Source of the DNA: Gordonia sp. OPL2
Lineage (GTDB): Bacteria; Actinomycetota; Actinomycetes; Mycobacteriales; Mycobacteriaceae
Assembly: GCF_003797825.1 (NCBI RefSeq)
Contig: NZ_RKME01000011.1
Span: 62,001-126,000, forward strand
Length of the DNA: 64,000 nt
Direction: 5' to 3'
The notes beneath the pieces are model-generated. The model searched no databases, was not told the DNA's origin, and saw only the letters and a list, made by a program, of their open reading frames with translations. The translations under genes and the position numbers were made by a program. This document shows, piece after piece, positions 8,217 to 15,344 of this stretch; the first letter of the stretch is position 1; every line of letters begins with the position of its first letter.

Positions 8217-8609
8217 ATGACCATCGAGGACGAGATCGCCACAGGAAACAAGGAGTTCTGCGCCGCTCTGGGTGCGCACGACCTCGACGGGCTGATGGCG
8301 TGCTACGACGACGACGTCGTCCTGTTGCTGCCCGGCGTGCCGATCATCCACGGCGCCGATGGGGCCCGCGCCTATTACGACCAGGTGATGAAGGCCGGGG
8401 TCACCGGTGCGACCATGACGACCGATACGGTCGTCGAGCGTGCGGACTGCGTTGTCGAGGTCGGCGGATACACGATGGATGTGGCACCACCGGAAGGTGA
8501 CCCGGTCCATGACGCCGGAAAGTATCAGATCGTCTATCGCCGTGATGATTCCGGTCGATTGAGAATCTGGTTCGACATGTTCCATTCCGACGCCGCCGCG
8601 GCGAACTGA
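8217..8609 (+). CDS. SnoaL-like / NTF2-fold protein (copy 5)
   Basis: A 130-aa small NTF2-like (DUF4440/SnoaL) protein: EFCAALGAHDLDGLMACYDDD, VVLLLPGVPIIHGADG, TMTTDTVVERADCVVEVGGY, KYQIVYRRDDSGRLRIWFD. Strong RBS GGAAGGAG before ATG 8217. It pairs with its divergent paralogue at 7669-8055. First gene of the right-hand plus-strand arm; the EthD-like and SnoaL-like genes follow at 12 and -1 bases. No catalytic residue can be assigned with confidence. Confidence 0.78.
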   Translation: MTIEDEIATGNKEFCAALGAHDLDGLMACYDDDVVLLLPGVPIIHGADGARAYYDQVMKAGVTGATMTTDTVVERADCVVEVGGYTMDVAPPEGDPVHDAGKYQIVYRRDDSGRLRIWFDMFHSDAAAAN

Positions 8610-8621
8610 TCGGGGCCGAAG

Positions 8622-8933
8622 ATGTATCGCGTGCTGTTCGTCGTCCATCGCAAACCGGAACTGAGCCGCGCCGAGTTCTTGGCGCACTATCGCGACGTGC
8701 ATTTCCCGATCGCGACGACCTTTCCCGATCTCCTGTCGTATGAGGTCTTTCCGCTACCGGCCACCGAATCCGACGACACCGACCCGGATGCGTTCGCGGT
8801 CATGACTTTCGAGAGCGCACAGGCGTTCGAGTCGGCCGTCGCGAGTCCGCAGTTCGCCGAGGCGGTCGCCGACAACGAGAGCTTCGTCGCGTCTTTCGAT
8901 ACCTTCACCGTCGACCACTACAAGGTGGTGTGA
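8622..8933 (+). CDS. EthD-domain protein (copy 2)
   Basis: A 103-aa EthD-like small protein: VLFVVHRKPELSRAEFLAHYRDVHFPIA followed by DPDAFAVMTFESAQAFESAVASPQF and a terminal FTVDHYKVV. This is the same order of motifs as in the protein at 7277-7633, and the length is normal for the family. Its TGA shares one base with the next ATG (tgATG at 8931-8935), so the pair is probably translationally coupled. Members form dimers with a central pocket; catalytic, binding or detoxifying roles have all been proposed for the family. Confidence 0.72.
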   Translation: MYRVLFVVHRKPELSRAEFLAHYRDVHFPIATTFPDLLSYEVFPLPATESDDTDPDAFAVMTFESAQAFESAVASPQFAEAVADNESFVASFDTFTVDHYKVV

Positions 8934-9439
8934 TGACGCCGGCACCCTCGGGGGAGGCCACGTTCCTCGCATCCCGTGACGATCGTGAGCTGATCGCGCG
9001 CACCCTGTATGCCTACGCCGCCGGCTGTGACACCTTCGACCGGGAGGCGATCCGCGCCACCGTGGCCGACGATGTCTGGGCGCAGTACGGCAACGGTGAG
9101 CCGATCATCGGCGGTGACGCACTTGCGGACTGGATATCCGGTATGACGTCCGCGATCACCTGGCAGCAACACACCCTCACCGTCTACACGATCGATGTCG
9201 ACGGTGATCACGCCGATGCCCTGACCTATCTGCACTCATATCAAGGGTTCGCCGACGACCCGGATACGGCGCTCGTGATGGCGGGCCGGTACCACGACGA
9301 GTTCCGTCGAACCGACGTCGGATGGCGGATCAGCCGGAGGACCATGGACTACCTGTGGGCCACGGAGTCCTCGATCAGTTCGACGTTCATGCCGCTGCTG
9401 GGCGGACTCGGGCCCGGTGTCTGGAGCCGCGACCGCTGA
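8933..9439 (+). CDS. SnoaL-like / NTF2-fold protein (copy 6)
   Basis: A 168-aa SnoaL/NTF2-like protein closest in this window to copy 1 (1109-1591): both have DxWAQYGN, a WQ(Q/H)H motif followed by VY-x-(I/V)D-(V/I)DGD, and a YL/YHNSY-type segment. The start is ATG 8933, overlapping the upstream stop by one base; a GTG three bases earlier is possible. It ends the cluster and is followed after 9 bases by the convergent double-HTH regulator gene. The duplicated pair at opposite ends supports a common evolutionary and metabolic unit across 1-9439. Confidence 0.78.
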   Translation: MTPAPSGEATFLASRDDRELIARTLYAYAAGCDTFDREAIRATVADDVWAQYGNGEPIIGGDALADWISGMTSAITWQQHTLTVYTIDVDGDHADALTYLHSYQGFADDPDTALVMAGRYHDEFRRTDVGWRISRRTMDYLWATESSISSTFMPLLGGLGPGVWSRDR

Positions 9440-9448
9440 ACCCGCTGC

Positions 9449-10621
9449 TCAGACCGCCAACACGCCCTTCATCAGATACGCCATCTGAGCGCCGAACTCG
9501 GGCCGGTGCACGCCGCGACGCATGCGGATCGCGTCGTTGACGATCGACAGCGCGGCGTGGACGGTGACCGCGGCCCGTTCGCGGGAGATGCCAGGATCGG
9601 CTTGCATGAGCAGGTCCATCCAGCGGGCCACGTAACGGCGCTGGATGTCCACGAGATCCGATGCGGTCGGCTGTCCGGCGAGCGCGTGAGAGTTGTTGAA
9701 CGATGCCGACAGGTCCTGCGTGGAGGTGATCACGTTGACATACGAATCGACCAGCAGTGCAAGGAGTTTGGCCGGATCGGCGGTGGAGGTGTAGGCGGCC
9801 ATCACACCGGCCTCGAGCCGGGCCGCGCTGCGATGGCCGATCCCGGCCAGGATCGCGAGCTTGGAGCTGAAGTGTTTGTACACGCTGGGGCCGGTGATGC
9901 CGACGGCGGCGCCGATGTCGTCGACGCCCACGTCGGCGTAACCGCGATCGGCGAAGAGTTCGGCTGCGGCGTCGAGGATCTCGTCGCGGCGGGTCGGCTC
10001 GCCGACGCCGGCGGGCGGCATGGTGGGCAGCGGTGGCGCGGAAGCGGGACGCAGGGCGATCACACGACGCACGAGCGTGTCGATCTCGCCGAGTGCGCGC
10101 GTCGTCGGGATCCGGGTGTTGTGCACCGACAAGCTGCCCGCCACGCTGAGAACCGCCCAGGCCAGGGTCACCGCCTCGCGTTCGGAGAGATCGGTGCCCT
10201 CGGCGAGTGCGCCGGCCCAGCGATGGAGGATGCCTCGGGTCCTCAGCACCACCTCCCGGTTCTGTTCGTCGGTCAGGTGCTGACTCGCCCAGCGCCACAG
10301 CGACGTGGACTGCGGTCGGCGTACACCGAGAGCGCAGACCGTCGAGATCAGATCCGCGGTCGGCGGACCGTCGTCCCTCAGTGCGCGATCCGTGCAGGCC
10401 TCGAGGTCGTCGACGCCGGCGAGAACGGCGGCGGCGAGCAGGGAACGCTTGTCGTCGAAGTGCCGGTACACCGACGGCGCGGTCACCCCGGCCGCGCGGG
10501 CGATGTCGGCCAGCGACACCTGCGTGTACCCGCGGTCGGCGAACAGCGCGGCGGCATGCTCGACGAGCTGCGCCTTGCGGTCGGCCGGCCGTGTGCGCCG
10601 GGTCGGTTTCTCGGAAGCCAT
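9449..10621 (-). CDS. Double-domain TetR-family regulator (two HTH units in one chain)
   Basis: A 390-aa protein with two complete TetR-type DNA-binding domains in tandem. The first is at about 15-62 (KAQLVEHAAALFADRGYTQVSLADIARAAGVTAPSVYRHFDDK shape) and the second at about 205-255 (RDEILDAAAELFADRGY...ITGPSVYKHFSSK). Each is followed by a helical ligand/dimerisation-like part, so one polypeptide could mimic a TetR dimer. ATG 10621 is favoured over an ATG 21 bases upstream because the usual MASEKPTRRTR basic leader begins there. The gene is divergent from fadA with a 129-bp shared control region, which suggests control of beta-oxidation genes. Typical TetR proteins are 190-230 aa, so the length is explained only by fusion. 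Confidence 0.85.
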   Translation of the reverse strand: MASEKPTRRTRPADRKAQLVEHAAALFADRGYTQVSLADIARAAGVTAPSVYRHFDDKRSLLAAAVLAGVDDLEACTDRALRDDGPPTADLISTVCALGVRRPQSTSLWRWASQHLTDEQNREVVLRTRGILHRWAGALAEGTDLSEREAVTLAWAVLSVAGSLSVHNTRIPTTRALGEIDTLVRRVIALRPASAPPLPTMPPAGVGEPTRRDEILDAAAELFADRGYADVGVDDIGAAVGITGPSVYKHFSSKLAILAGIGHRSAARLEAGVMAAYTSTADPAKLLALLVDSYVNVITSTQDLSASFNNSHALAGQPTASDLVDIQRRYVARWMDLLMQADPGISRERAAVTVHAALSIVNDAIRMRRGVHRPEFGAQMAYLMKGVLAV

Positions 10622-10750
10622 GGTGAATCGACCATAGCGCATCTTCAGTGGTGCGAGTGACTACCTGACCACCCGGTATAGCCAAACAAGTTATTCCGCG
10701 TTAGCCTCGTGGGGTAACCACACATGGTTCATGCGAAAGGAACACTCAAC
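10622..10750. promoter_or_regulatory. Divergent control region of the double-TetR gene and fadA-fadB
   Basis: A 129-bp spacer between two oppositely oriented genes. It holds a TATA-like GGTATAG (10676-10682), an AACAAGTT core, and an inverted repeat AACCA-4-TGGTT at 10716-10729 just before the fadA RBS. The inverted repeat is a possible operator for the divergent regulator. Confidence 0.3.
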
Positions 10751-11962
10751 GTGGCTGATCAAGCATTCATCTACGAGGCGATCCGTACGCCCCGTGGCAA
10801 GCAGCGCGGCGGCTCGCTGCACAGCATCAAGCCGGTCGACCTGGTCTCCGGACTGATCGACGAGGTCCTGTCCCGCCACGGCGGCCTCGACCCGGCCGAC
10901 ATCAACGACGTCGTCCTCGGCGTGGTGTCGCCGGTGGGTGAGCAGGGTGCGGTCATCTCCCGCACCGCTGCACTGAACAGTGGTCTGCCCGAGAGCGTCC
11001 CCGGCACCCAGATCAACCGCTTCTGCGCATCCGGCCTCGAGGCCACCAACCTCGCCGCCGCCAAGGTCGCATCCGGTTTCGACGACCTCGTGCTCGCCGG
11101 TGGCGTCGAGTCCATGTCCCGCGTGCCGATGGGCAGCGACGGCGGTGCACTGTTCACCGACCCGGCCACCGCGTACGACAACTACATCGTTCCCCAGGGC
11201 ATCGGTGCCGACCTGATCGCCACCATCGAGGGCTTCAGCCGCGAGGACGTCGACGCCTTCGCTGCCGAGTCGCAGGCACGTGCCGAGAAGGCGTGGACCT
11301 CCGGCTATTTCGCGAAGTCCGTCGTCCCCGTGCGCGACATCAACGGCGTCATCGTCCTGGACCAGGACGAGCACCGTCGCCCCGGCAGCACCGTCGAGAG
11401 CCTCGGCAAGCTCAAGGCCGCCTTCCAGGCCCTGGCCGACATGGCCGGCTTCGACGACGTGGCGCTGCAGAAGTACCACTCGGTCGAGAAGATCAACCAC
11501 GTGCACACCGGCGGCAACAGCTCCGGCATCGTCGACGGCTCCGGTCTGGTGCTGCTCGGTAGCGAAGAGGCCGGCAAGCGCAACGGGCTCACCCCGCGCG
11601 GCCGGGTCGTGACCTTCGCCGAGATCGGCAGCGAGCCGACCATCATGCTCACCGGCCCCACCCCGGCCACCGAGCTGGCGCTGAAGAAGGCCGGTCTGAC
11701 CGTCGACGACATCGACGTCTTCGAGCTCAACGAGGCGTTCGCATCAGTCGTCATGAAGTGGATGAAGGATCTGAAGATCCCGCACGAGAAGGTCAACGTC
11801 AACGGCGGCGCGATCGCCATGGGCCACCCGCTCGGCGCGACCGGCGCGATGATCTTCGGCACCTGCCTCGACGAGCTCGAGCGCACCGGCGGCCGCTACG
11901 GCCTGGTCACCCTGTGCATCGGCGGCGGCATGGGCGTCGCGACCATCATCGAGCGTCTCTGA
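10751..11962 (+). CDS. fadA: Acetyl-CoA C-acyltransferase (thiolase)
   Basis: A 403-aa thiolase that cleaves 3-ketoacyl-CoA with CoA to release acetyl-CoA, the last step of beta-oxidation. The nucleophile is Cys92 in [10 protein letters not shown], the His is in GHPLGATGA (His359), and the second Cys is in LCIGGGMG (Cys389); all three are intact. GTG 10751 is chosen because GAAAGGA ends about 9 bases upstream and the family match begins at [16 protein letters not shown]. It is followed by fadB after 102 bases containing a repeat element. Together they encode the two subunits of a cytosolic fatty-acid oxidation complex. Confidence 0.95.
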   Translation: MADQAFIYEAIRTPRGKQRGGSLHSIKPVDLVSGLIDEVLSRHGGLDPADINDVVLGVVSPVGEQGAVISRTAALNSGLPESVPGTQINRFCASGLEATNLAAAKVASGFDDLVLAGGVESMSRVPMGSDGGALFTDPATAYDNYIVPQGIGADLIATIEGFSREDVDAFAAESQARAEKAWTSGYFAKSVVPVRDINGVIVLDQDEHRRPGSTVESLGKLKAAFQALADMAGFDDVALQKYHSVEKINHVHTGGNSSGIVDGSGLVLLGSEEAGKRNGLTPRGRVVTFAEIGSEPTIMLTGPTPATELALKKAGLTVDDIDVFELNEAFASVVMKWMKDLKIPHEKVNVNGGAIAMGHPLGATGAMIFGTCLDELERTGGRYGLVTLCIGGGMGVATIIERL

Positions 11963-11984
11963 TCTTCCACTTCGCCGTCTCCGA

Positions 11985-12034
11985 CCCTTCGTGACGCCTC
12001 GCTCGTTCCTCGCGGGGCTCCTCAGGGATCGGGG
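11985..12034. repeat. REP-like hairpin element between fadA and fadB
   Basis: The spacer contains an imperfect long hairpin: outer CCCT (11985-11988) with AGGG (12024-12027), then TGA with TCA, then GCCTCGC with GCGGGGC around an 8-9 base loop. The CCCTTCG...CTCAGGG ends resemble short dispersed intergenic repeats seen in Gordonia and mycobacteria (from memory). It may stabilise the upstream mRNA or partly terminate transcription. Confidence 0.45.
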
Positions 12035-12064
12035 AGGCACGACAGAAAGAATCTTCGAAACACC

Positions 12065-14236
12065 ATGAGTGACAACATGTTCAACTGGGAGAAGGACGCC
12101 GACGGGGTTGTCGTCCTGACCATGGACGACCCGAACCAGGGCGCCAACACCATGAACGAACTGTTCATGACCTCGCTGCCGACGATCGTGGAGCGTCTCG
12201 AGGCCGAGAAGGACGACATCACCGGTGTCGTGCTGACCTCGGCGAAGAAGACCTTCTTCGCCGGTGGCGACCTCAAGGACATGACCGCCGAGCGGACCCA
12301 GTCCAAGGAGGAGATCGCGACCGCGATCACCGAGCGCACCAACAACATGAAGAAGGTGATGCGCCGGCTGGAGACCCTGGGCAAGCCGGTCGTCGCGGCC
12401 ATCAACGGCGCCGCTCTCGGTGGCGGTCTCGAGATCGCCCTGCACACCCACTACCGCGTCGCAGCCGACGTCAAGGGTGTCCAGATCGGTCTGCCCGAGG
12501 CCACTCTCGGTCTGCTCCCCGGCGGCGGCGGCGTCGTCCGTACCGTCCGCCTTCTCGGCATCCAGAACGCCCTGATGGGTGTGCTGCTGCAGGGCCAGCG
12601 GTTCAACCCGACCAAGGCCAAGGAGACCGGTCTGGTCGACGAGGTCGTCGGTTCGGTCGAGGAGCTCCTGCCTGCTGCCAAGGCGTGGATCAAGGAGAAC
12701 CCGGAAGCCGCGCAGCCGTGGGACAAGAAGGGTTACAAGATCCCGGGTGGTGCCCCCACCAACCCGGCGTTCGCCGCGAACCTCCCCGCGCTCCCGGCGC
12801 TGCTGCGCAAGCAGATCAAGGGCGCGAACATGCCTGCGCCGCGGGCCATTCTGGCCGCCGCCGTTGAGGGCGCGTACGTCGACGTCGACACCGCCGACAT
12901 CATCGAGACCCGCTACTTCGTCTCGCTGGTGACCGGTCAGGTCGCGCAGAACATGATCAAGGCGTTCTTCTTCGATCTGCAGCACATCAACAATGGCGGC
13001 TCGCGTCCCGAGGGCTACCCGAAGTACCAGGCCAAGAAGGTCGGTGTCATCGGCGCGGGCATGATGGGCGCAGCCATCGCCTATGTGTCGGCCAAGGCCG
13101 GTATCGAGGTGGTACTCAAGGACATCGACATCGATGCGGCCAAGCGCGGCAAGGGCTACTCCGAGAAGCTCGAGGAGAAGGCACTCGCCAAGGGCAAGAC
13201 CACGCAGGAGAAGAGCGACGCTCTGCTCGCGCGGATCACGCCGACCGTCGACGCCGCCGACTTCAAGGGTGTCGACCTCGTCATCGAGGCCGCCTTCGAG
13301 TCGGTCGAGGTGAAGCACAAGGTGTTCCAGGAGATCGAGGACGTCGTCGAGCCCGACGCCGTGCTCGGCTCCAACACCTCGACGCTGCCCATCACCAGCC
13401 TCGCGCAGGGTGTGAAGCGCCAAGAGGACTTCATCGGTATCCACTTCTTCTCGCCGGTCGACAAGATGCCGCTGGTGGAGATCATCCGTGGTGAGAAGAC
13501 CTCCGACGAGGTGCTCGCAAAGGTCATCGACTACACCCTCGCGATCCGCAAGACGCCGATCGTGGTGAACGACAGCCGCGGCTTCTTCACCAGCCGCGTC
13601 ATCGGCACCTTCATCAACGAGGCCGTCGCGGCCGTTGGCGAGGGAGTGGAGCCGGCGTTCATCGAGCATGCGGGCACCCAGGCCGGTTACCCGGCCGCGC
13701 CGCTGCAGCTGATGGACGAGCTGACCCTCACGCTGCCGCAGAAGATCCGCAAGGAGACCGAGGCCGCACTGAAGGCGGAGGGCAAGTCGATCCCGGAACA
13801 CGGCAGCAACGCCGTCGTCGACTGGATGGTCGAGAACGGCCGCACCGCCAAGAAGGACGGCAAGGGCTTCTACGAGTACGACGAGAACGGCAAGCGTGCC
13901 GGCCTGTGGCCGGGTCTGCGTGAGCACTTCAAGTCCGGCACCACCGAGATCCCGTTCGAGGACATGCAGGAGCGCATGCTCTTCGCCGAGGCCCTCGAAA
14001 CCGTGAAGTGCTTCGACGAGGGTGTGCTCACCTCCGTCGAGGACGCCAACATCGGTTCGATCTTCGGCATCGGATTCCCGGCATGGACCGGTGGCGTCAT
14101 CCAGTACATCAACCAGTACGAGGGTGGCCTGCAGGGCTTCGTCGATCGTGCCAAAGACCTCGCGTCCAAGTACGGCAAGCACTTCGAGCCGCCGCAGTCG
14201 CTCGTCGACAAGGCAGCCAAGGGCGAGAAGTTCTGA
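12065..14236 (+). CDS. fadB: Fatty oxidation complex alpha subunit: enoyl-CoA hydratase / 3-hydroxyacyl-CoA dehydrogenase
   Basis: A 723-aa bifunctional protein. The N-terminal crotonase domain (about 1-200) hydrates 2-enoyl-CoA; it shows TSAKKTFFAGGDLKDM and AAINGAALGGGLEIALHTHYRVA. A linker leads to an NAD-binding domain (GVIGAGMMGAAIA near 328-340) and the 3-hydroxyacyl-CoA dehydrogenase C-terminal domains with GIHFFSPVDKMPLVEI and NDSRGFFTSRVIG. Length is normal for the actinobacterial FadB type. Its thiolase partner lies directly upstream. An 812-residue frame on the opposite strand inside this gene is only a codon-bias shadow. Confidence 0.95.
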   Translation: MSDNMFNWEKDADGVVVLTMDDPNQGANTMNELFMTSLPTIVERLEAEKDDITGVVLTSAKKTFFAGGDLKDMTAERTQSKEEIATAITERTNNMKKVMRRLETLGKPVVAAINGAALGGGLEIALHTHYRVAADVKGVQIGLPEATLGLLPGGGGVVRTVRLLGIQNALMGVLLQGQRFNPTKAKETGLVDEVVGSVEELLPAAKAWIKENPEAAQPWDKKGYKIPGGAPTNPAFAANLPALPALLRKQIKGANMPAPRAILAAAVEGAYVDVDTADIIETRYFVSLVTGQVAQNMIKAFFFDLQHINNGGSRPEGYPKYQAKKVGVIGAGMMGAAIAYVSAKAGIEVVLKDIDIDAAKRGKGYSEKLEEKALAKGKTTQEKSDALLARITPTVDAADFKGVDLVIEAAFESVEVKHKVFQEIEDVVEPDAVLGSNTSTLPITSLAQGVKRQEDFIGIHFFSPVDKMPLVEIIRGEKTSDEVLAKVIDYTLAIRKTPIVVNDSRGFFTSRVIGTFINEAVAAVGEGVEPAFIEHAGTQAGYPAAPLQLMDELTLTLPQKIRKETEAALKAEGKSIPEHGSNAVVDWMVENGRTAKKDGKGFYEYDENGKRAGLWPGLREHFKSGTTEIPFEDMQERMLFAEALETVKCFDEGVLTSVEDANIGSIFGIGFPAWTGGVIQYINQYEGGLQGFVDRAKDLASKYGKHFEPPQSLVDKAAKGEKF

Positions 14237-14274
14237 GCTGAGGTCGAGCTGAGCTAGCTGATCTCGAGCTGACG

Positions 14275-14305
14275 AGGGGCCCCGACCGACATGGTCGGGG
14301 CCCCT
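14275..14305. terminator. Bidirectional intrinsic terminator after fadB
   Basis: A perfect 12-bp stem, GGGGCCCCGACC (14276-14287) with GGTCGGGGCCCC (14293-14304), around a 5-base loop, extended by an A-T pair. It sits between the ends of convergent genes (fadB and the hydrolase). A T-run is nearly absent, as is common in actinobacteria. Confidence 0.8.
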
Positions 14306-14322
14306 TGCTAATTCGCTCCCGA

Positions 14323-15180
14323 TCAGCGCTGCAGGAACGCCCGCACCGCGGACTCGAACGCCGCCTTGGCCTCGATCATCACCCAGTGGCCGCAGTTCGG
14401 GAAGATGTGCAGCTCGGCATTAGGGATGAGACGCATCGGCACCATCGCCATGTCGGGTGGGCTGACCCGGTCGTCGCGACCCCAGGTGAGCAGCGTCGGG
14501 CAGGCGACCTTGTGCATCATCGACCAGTAGGGCGGGGTGTCGGAGGCGGCCATGAACTGCTGCTGCATCTCGAAAGCCGCAGAGCCGTACATCATCTGGG
14601 CGGTCTTCTGGGCGTCGGGATGGATGGCGGCCTGCCAGCGTTCCTCGATCAGCTCGTCGGTGACGAGCGCACGGTCGTAGACCATGGCGCGCAACCAGCG
14701 CACTAACTTGTCCCGGTCGGGGTCGTCGGTGAACTCCTGCAGCAGCCGCAGGCCCTCGCTGGGGCTGGGGCTGAAGACATTCGGTCCGACGCCGCCGATC
14801 GTGACGAGCTTCTCCACGCGGTCGGGCTTCTTGATCGCCAGGTTGACGCCGACGACACCGCCCATGGAGTTGCCGATCATCGGCGCCTTGTCGATGTCGA
14901 GCGCGTCCATGAACCGGATCACCGACGACCCGGCGGTGAGCACGGGGTGCCCCTCGACCGGGTCGCTCACCCCGAAGCCGGGGAACTCGACGACGTAGCA
15001 ATGGTGGGTCTCGGCGAAGACGCCGAGGTTGCCGCGGTAGTTGCGCCAGCCGGTGACGCCGGGGCCGGAGCCGTGCAGCAGGATCAGCGGCGGGGCGTCG
15101 GCGTCGCCGGCCTCGTGGTAACGCAAGGTGCCCTGGTCGGTGGTCAGTTCGCGTCTGGTCGCGTCGAAGGTCACATCCAC
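14323..15180 (-). CDS. Alpha/beta hydrolase, meta-cleavage-product (C-C bond) hydrolase-like
   Basis: A 285-aa hydrolase with HGSGPGVTGW (oxyanion loop), nucleophile Ser105 in GNSMGG, a GRDDRVSP acid loop and His265 in NCGHW. The HGSGPG and GNSMGG signatures are those of BphD/HsaD-type enzymes that split the C-C bond of ring-cleavage products in aromatic or steroid breakdown. A steroid link is favoured by the KstR-like box 11 bases before the start codon. The start has no clear Shine-Dalgarno, so the mRNA could be leaderless or nearly so. Specific substrate (HsaD-like versus other meta-cleavage product) cannot be decided by reading alone. Confidence 0.82.
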   Translation of the reverse strand: MDVTFDATRRELTTDQGTLRYHEAGDADAPPLILLHGSGPGVTGWRNYRGNLGVFAETHHCYVVEFPGFGVSDPVEGHPVLTAGSSVIRFMDALDIDKAPMIGNSMGGVVGVNLAIKKPDRVEKLVTIGGVGPNVFSPSPSEGLRLLQEFTDDPDRDKLVRWLRAMVYDRALVTDELIEERWQAAIHPDAQKTAQMMYGSAAFEMQQQFMAASDTPPYWSMMHKVACPTLLTWGRDDRVSPPDMAMVPMRLIPNAELHIFPNCGHWVMIEAKAAFESAVRAFLQR

Positions 15181-15190
15181 CTGATCAGGT

Positions 15191-15204
15191 TAGAACGTGT
15201 TCTA
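15191..15204. promoter_or_regulatory. KstR-like operator
   Basis: TAGAACGTGTTCTA is an inverted repeat (TAGAAC/GTTCTA) that fits the published mycobacterial KstR consensus TnnAACnnGTTnnA at every fixed position. It lies 11-24 bases upstream of the C-C hydrolase start codon. KstR represses cholesterol-catabolism genes and is released by a sterol-derived CoA thioester. Confidence 0.65.
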
Positions 15205-15344
15205 TTTTCTTGTCACCGGGTGGGTACCTATTGCTCTGGACGTGAGAGCCGGTCCAGGTCGGGTTCGTGGTGCGGCCGACATCTGTTCATGTGAACATAT
15301 GTGGGGACAGACACTCGTGCGGTGTCGGACGGGATGGGGCAGCG

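Noticed and set aside
10682..10694. AACAAGTT core upstream of fadA as a KstR site
   Set aside because: Only the core fits; the flanking T and A of TnnAACnnGTTnnA are missing on both sides, unlike the good box at 15191.
11744..14182. An 812-residue frame on the minus strand opposite fadB
   Set aside because: High-GC codon bias mirrors a long frame on the opposite strand. The translation is rich in Asp, Leu, Val, His and Arg without any family pattern, and the fadB frame is certain.
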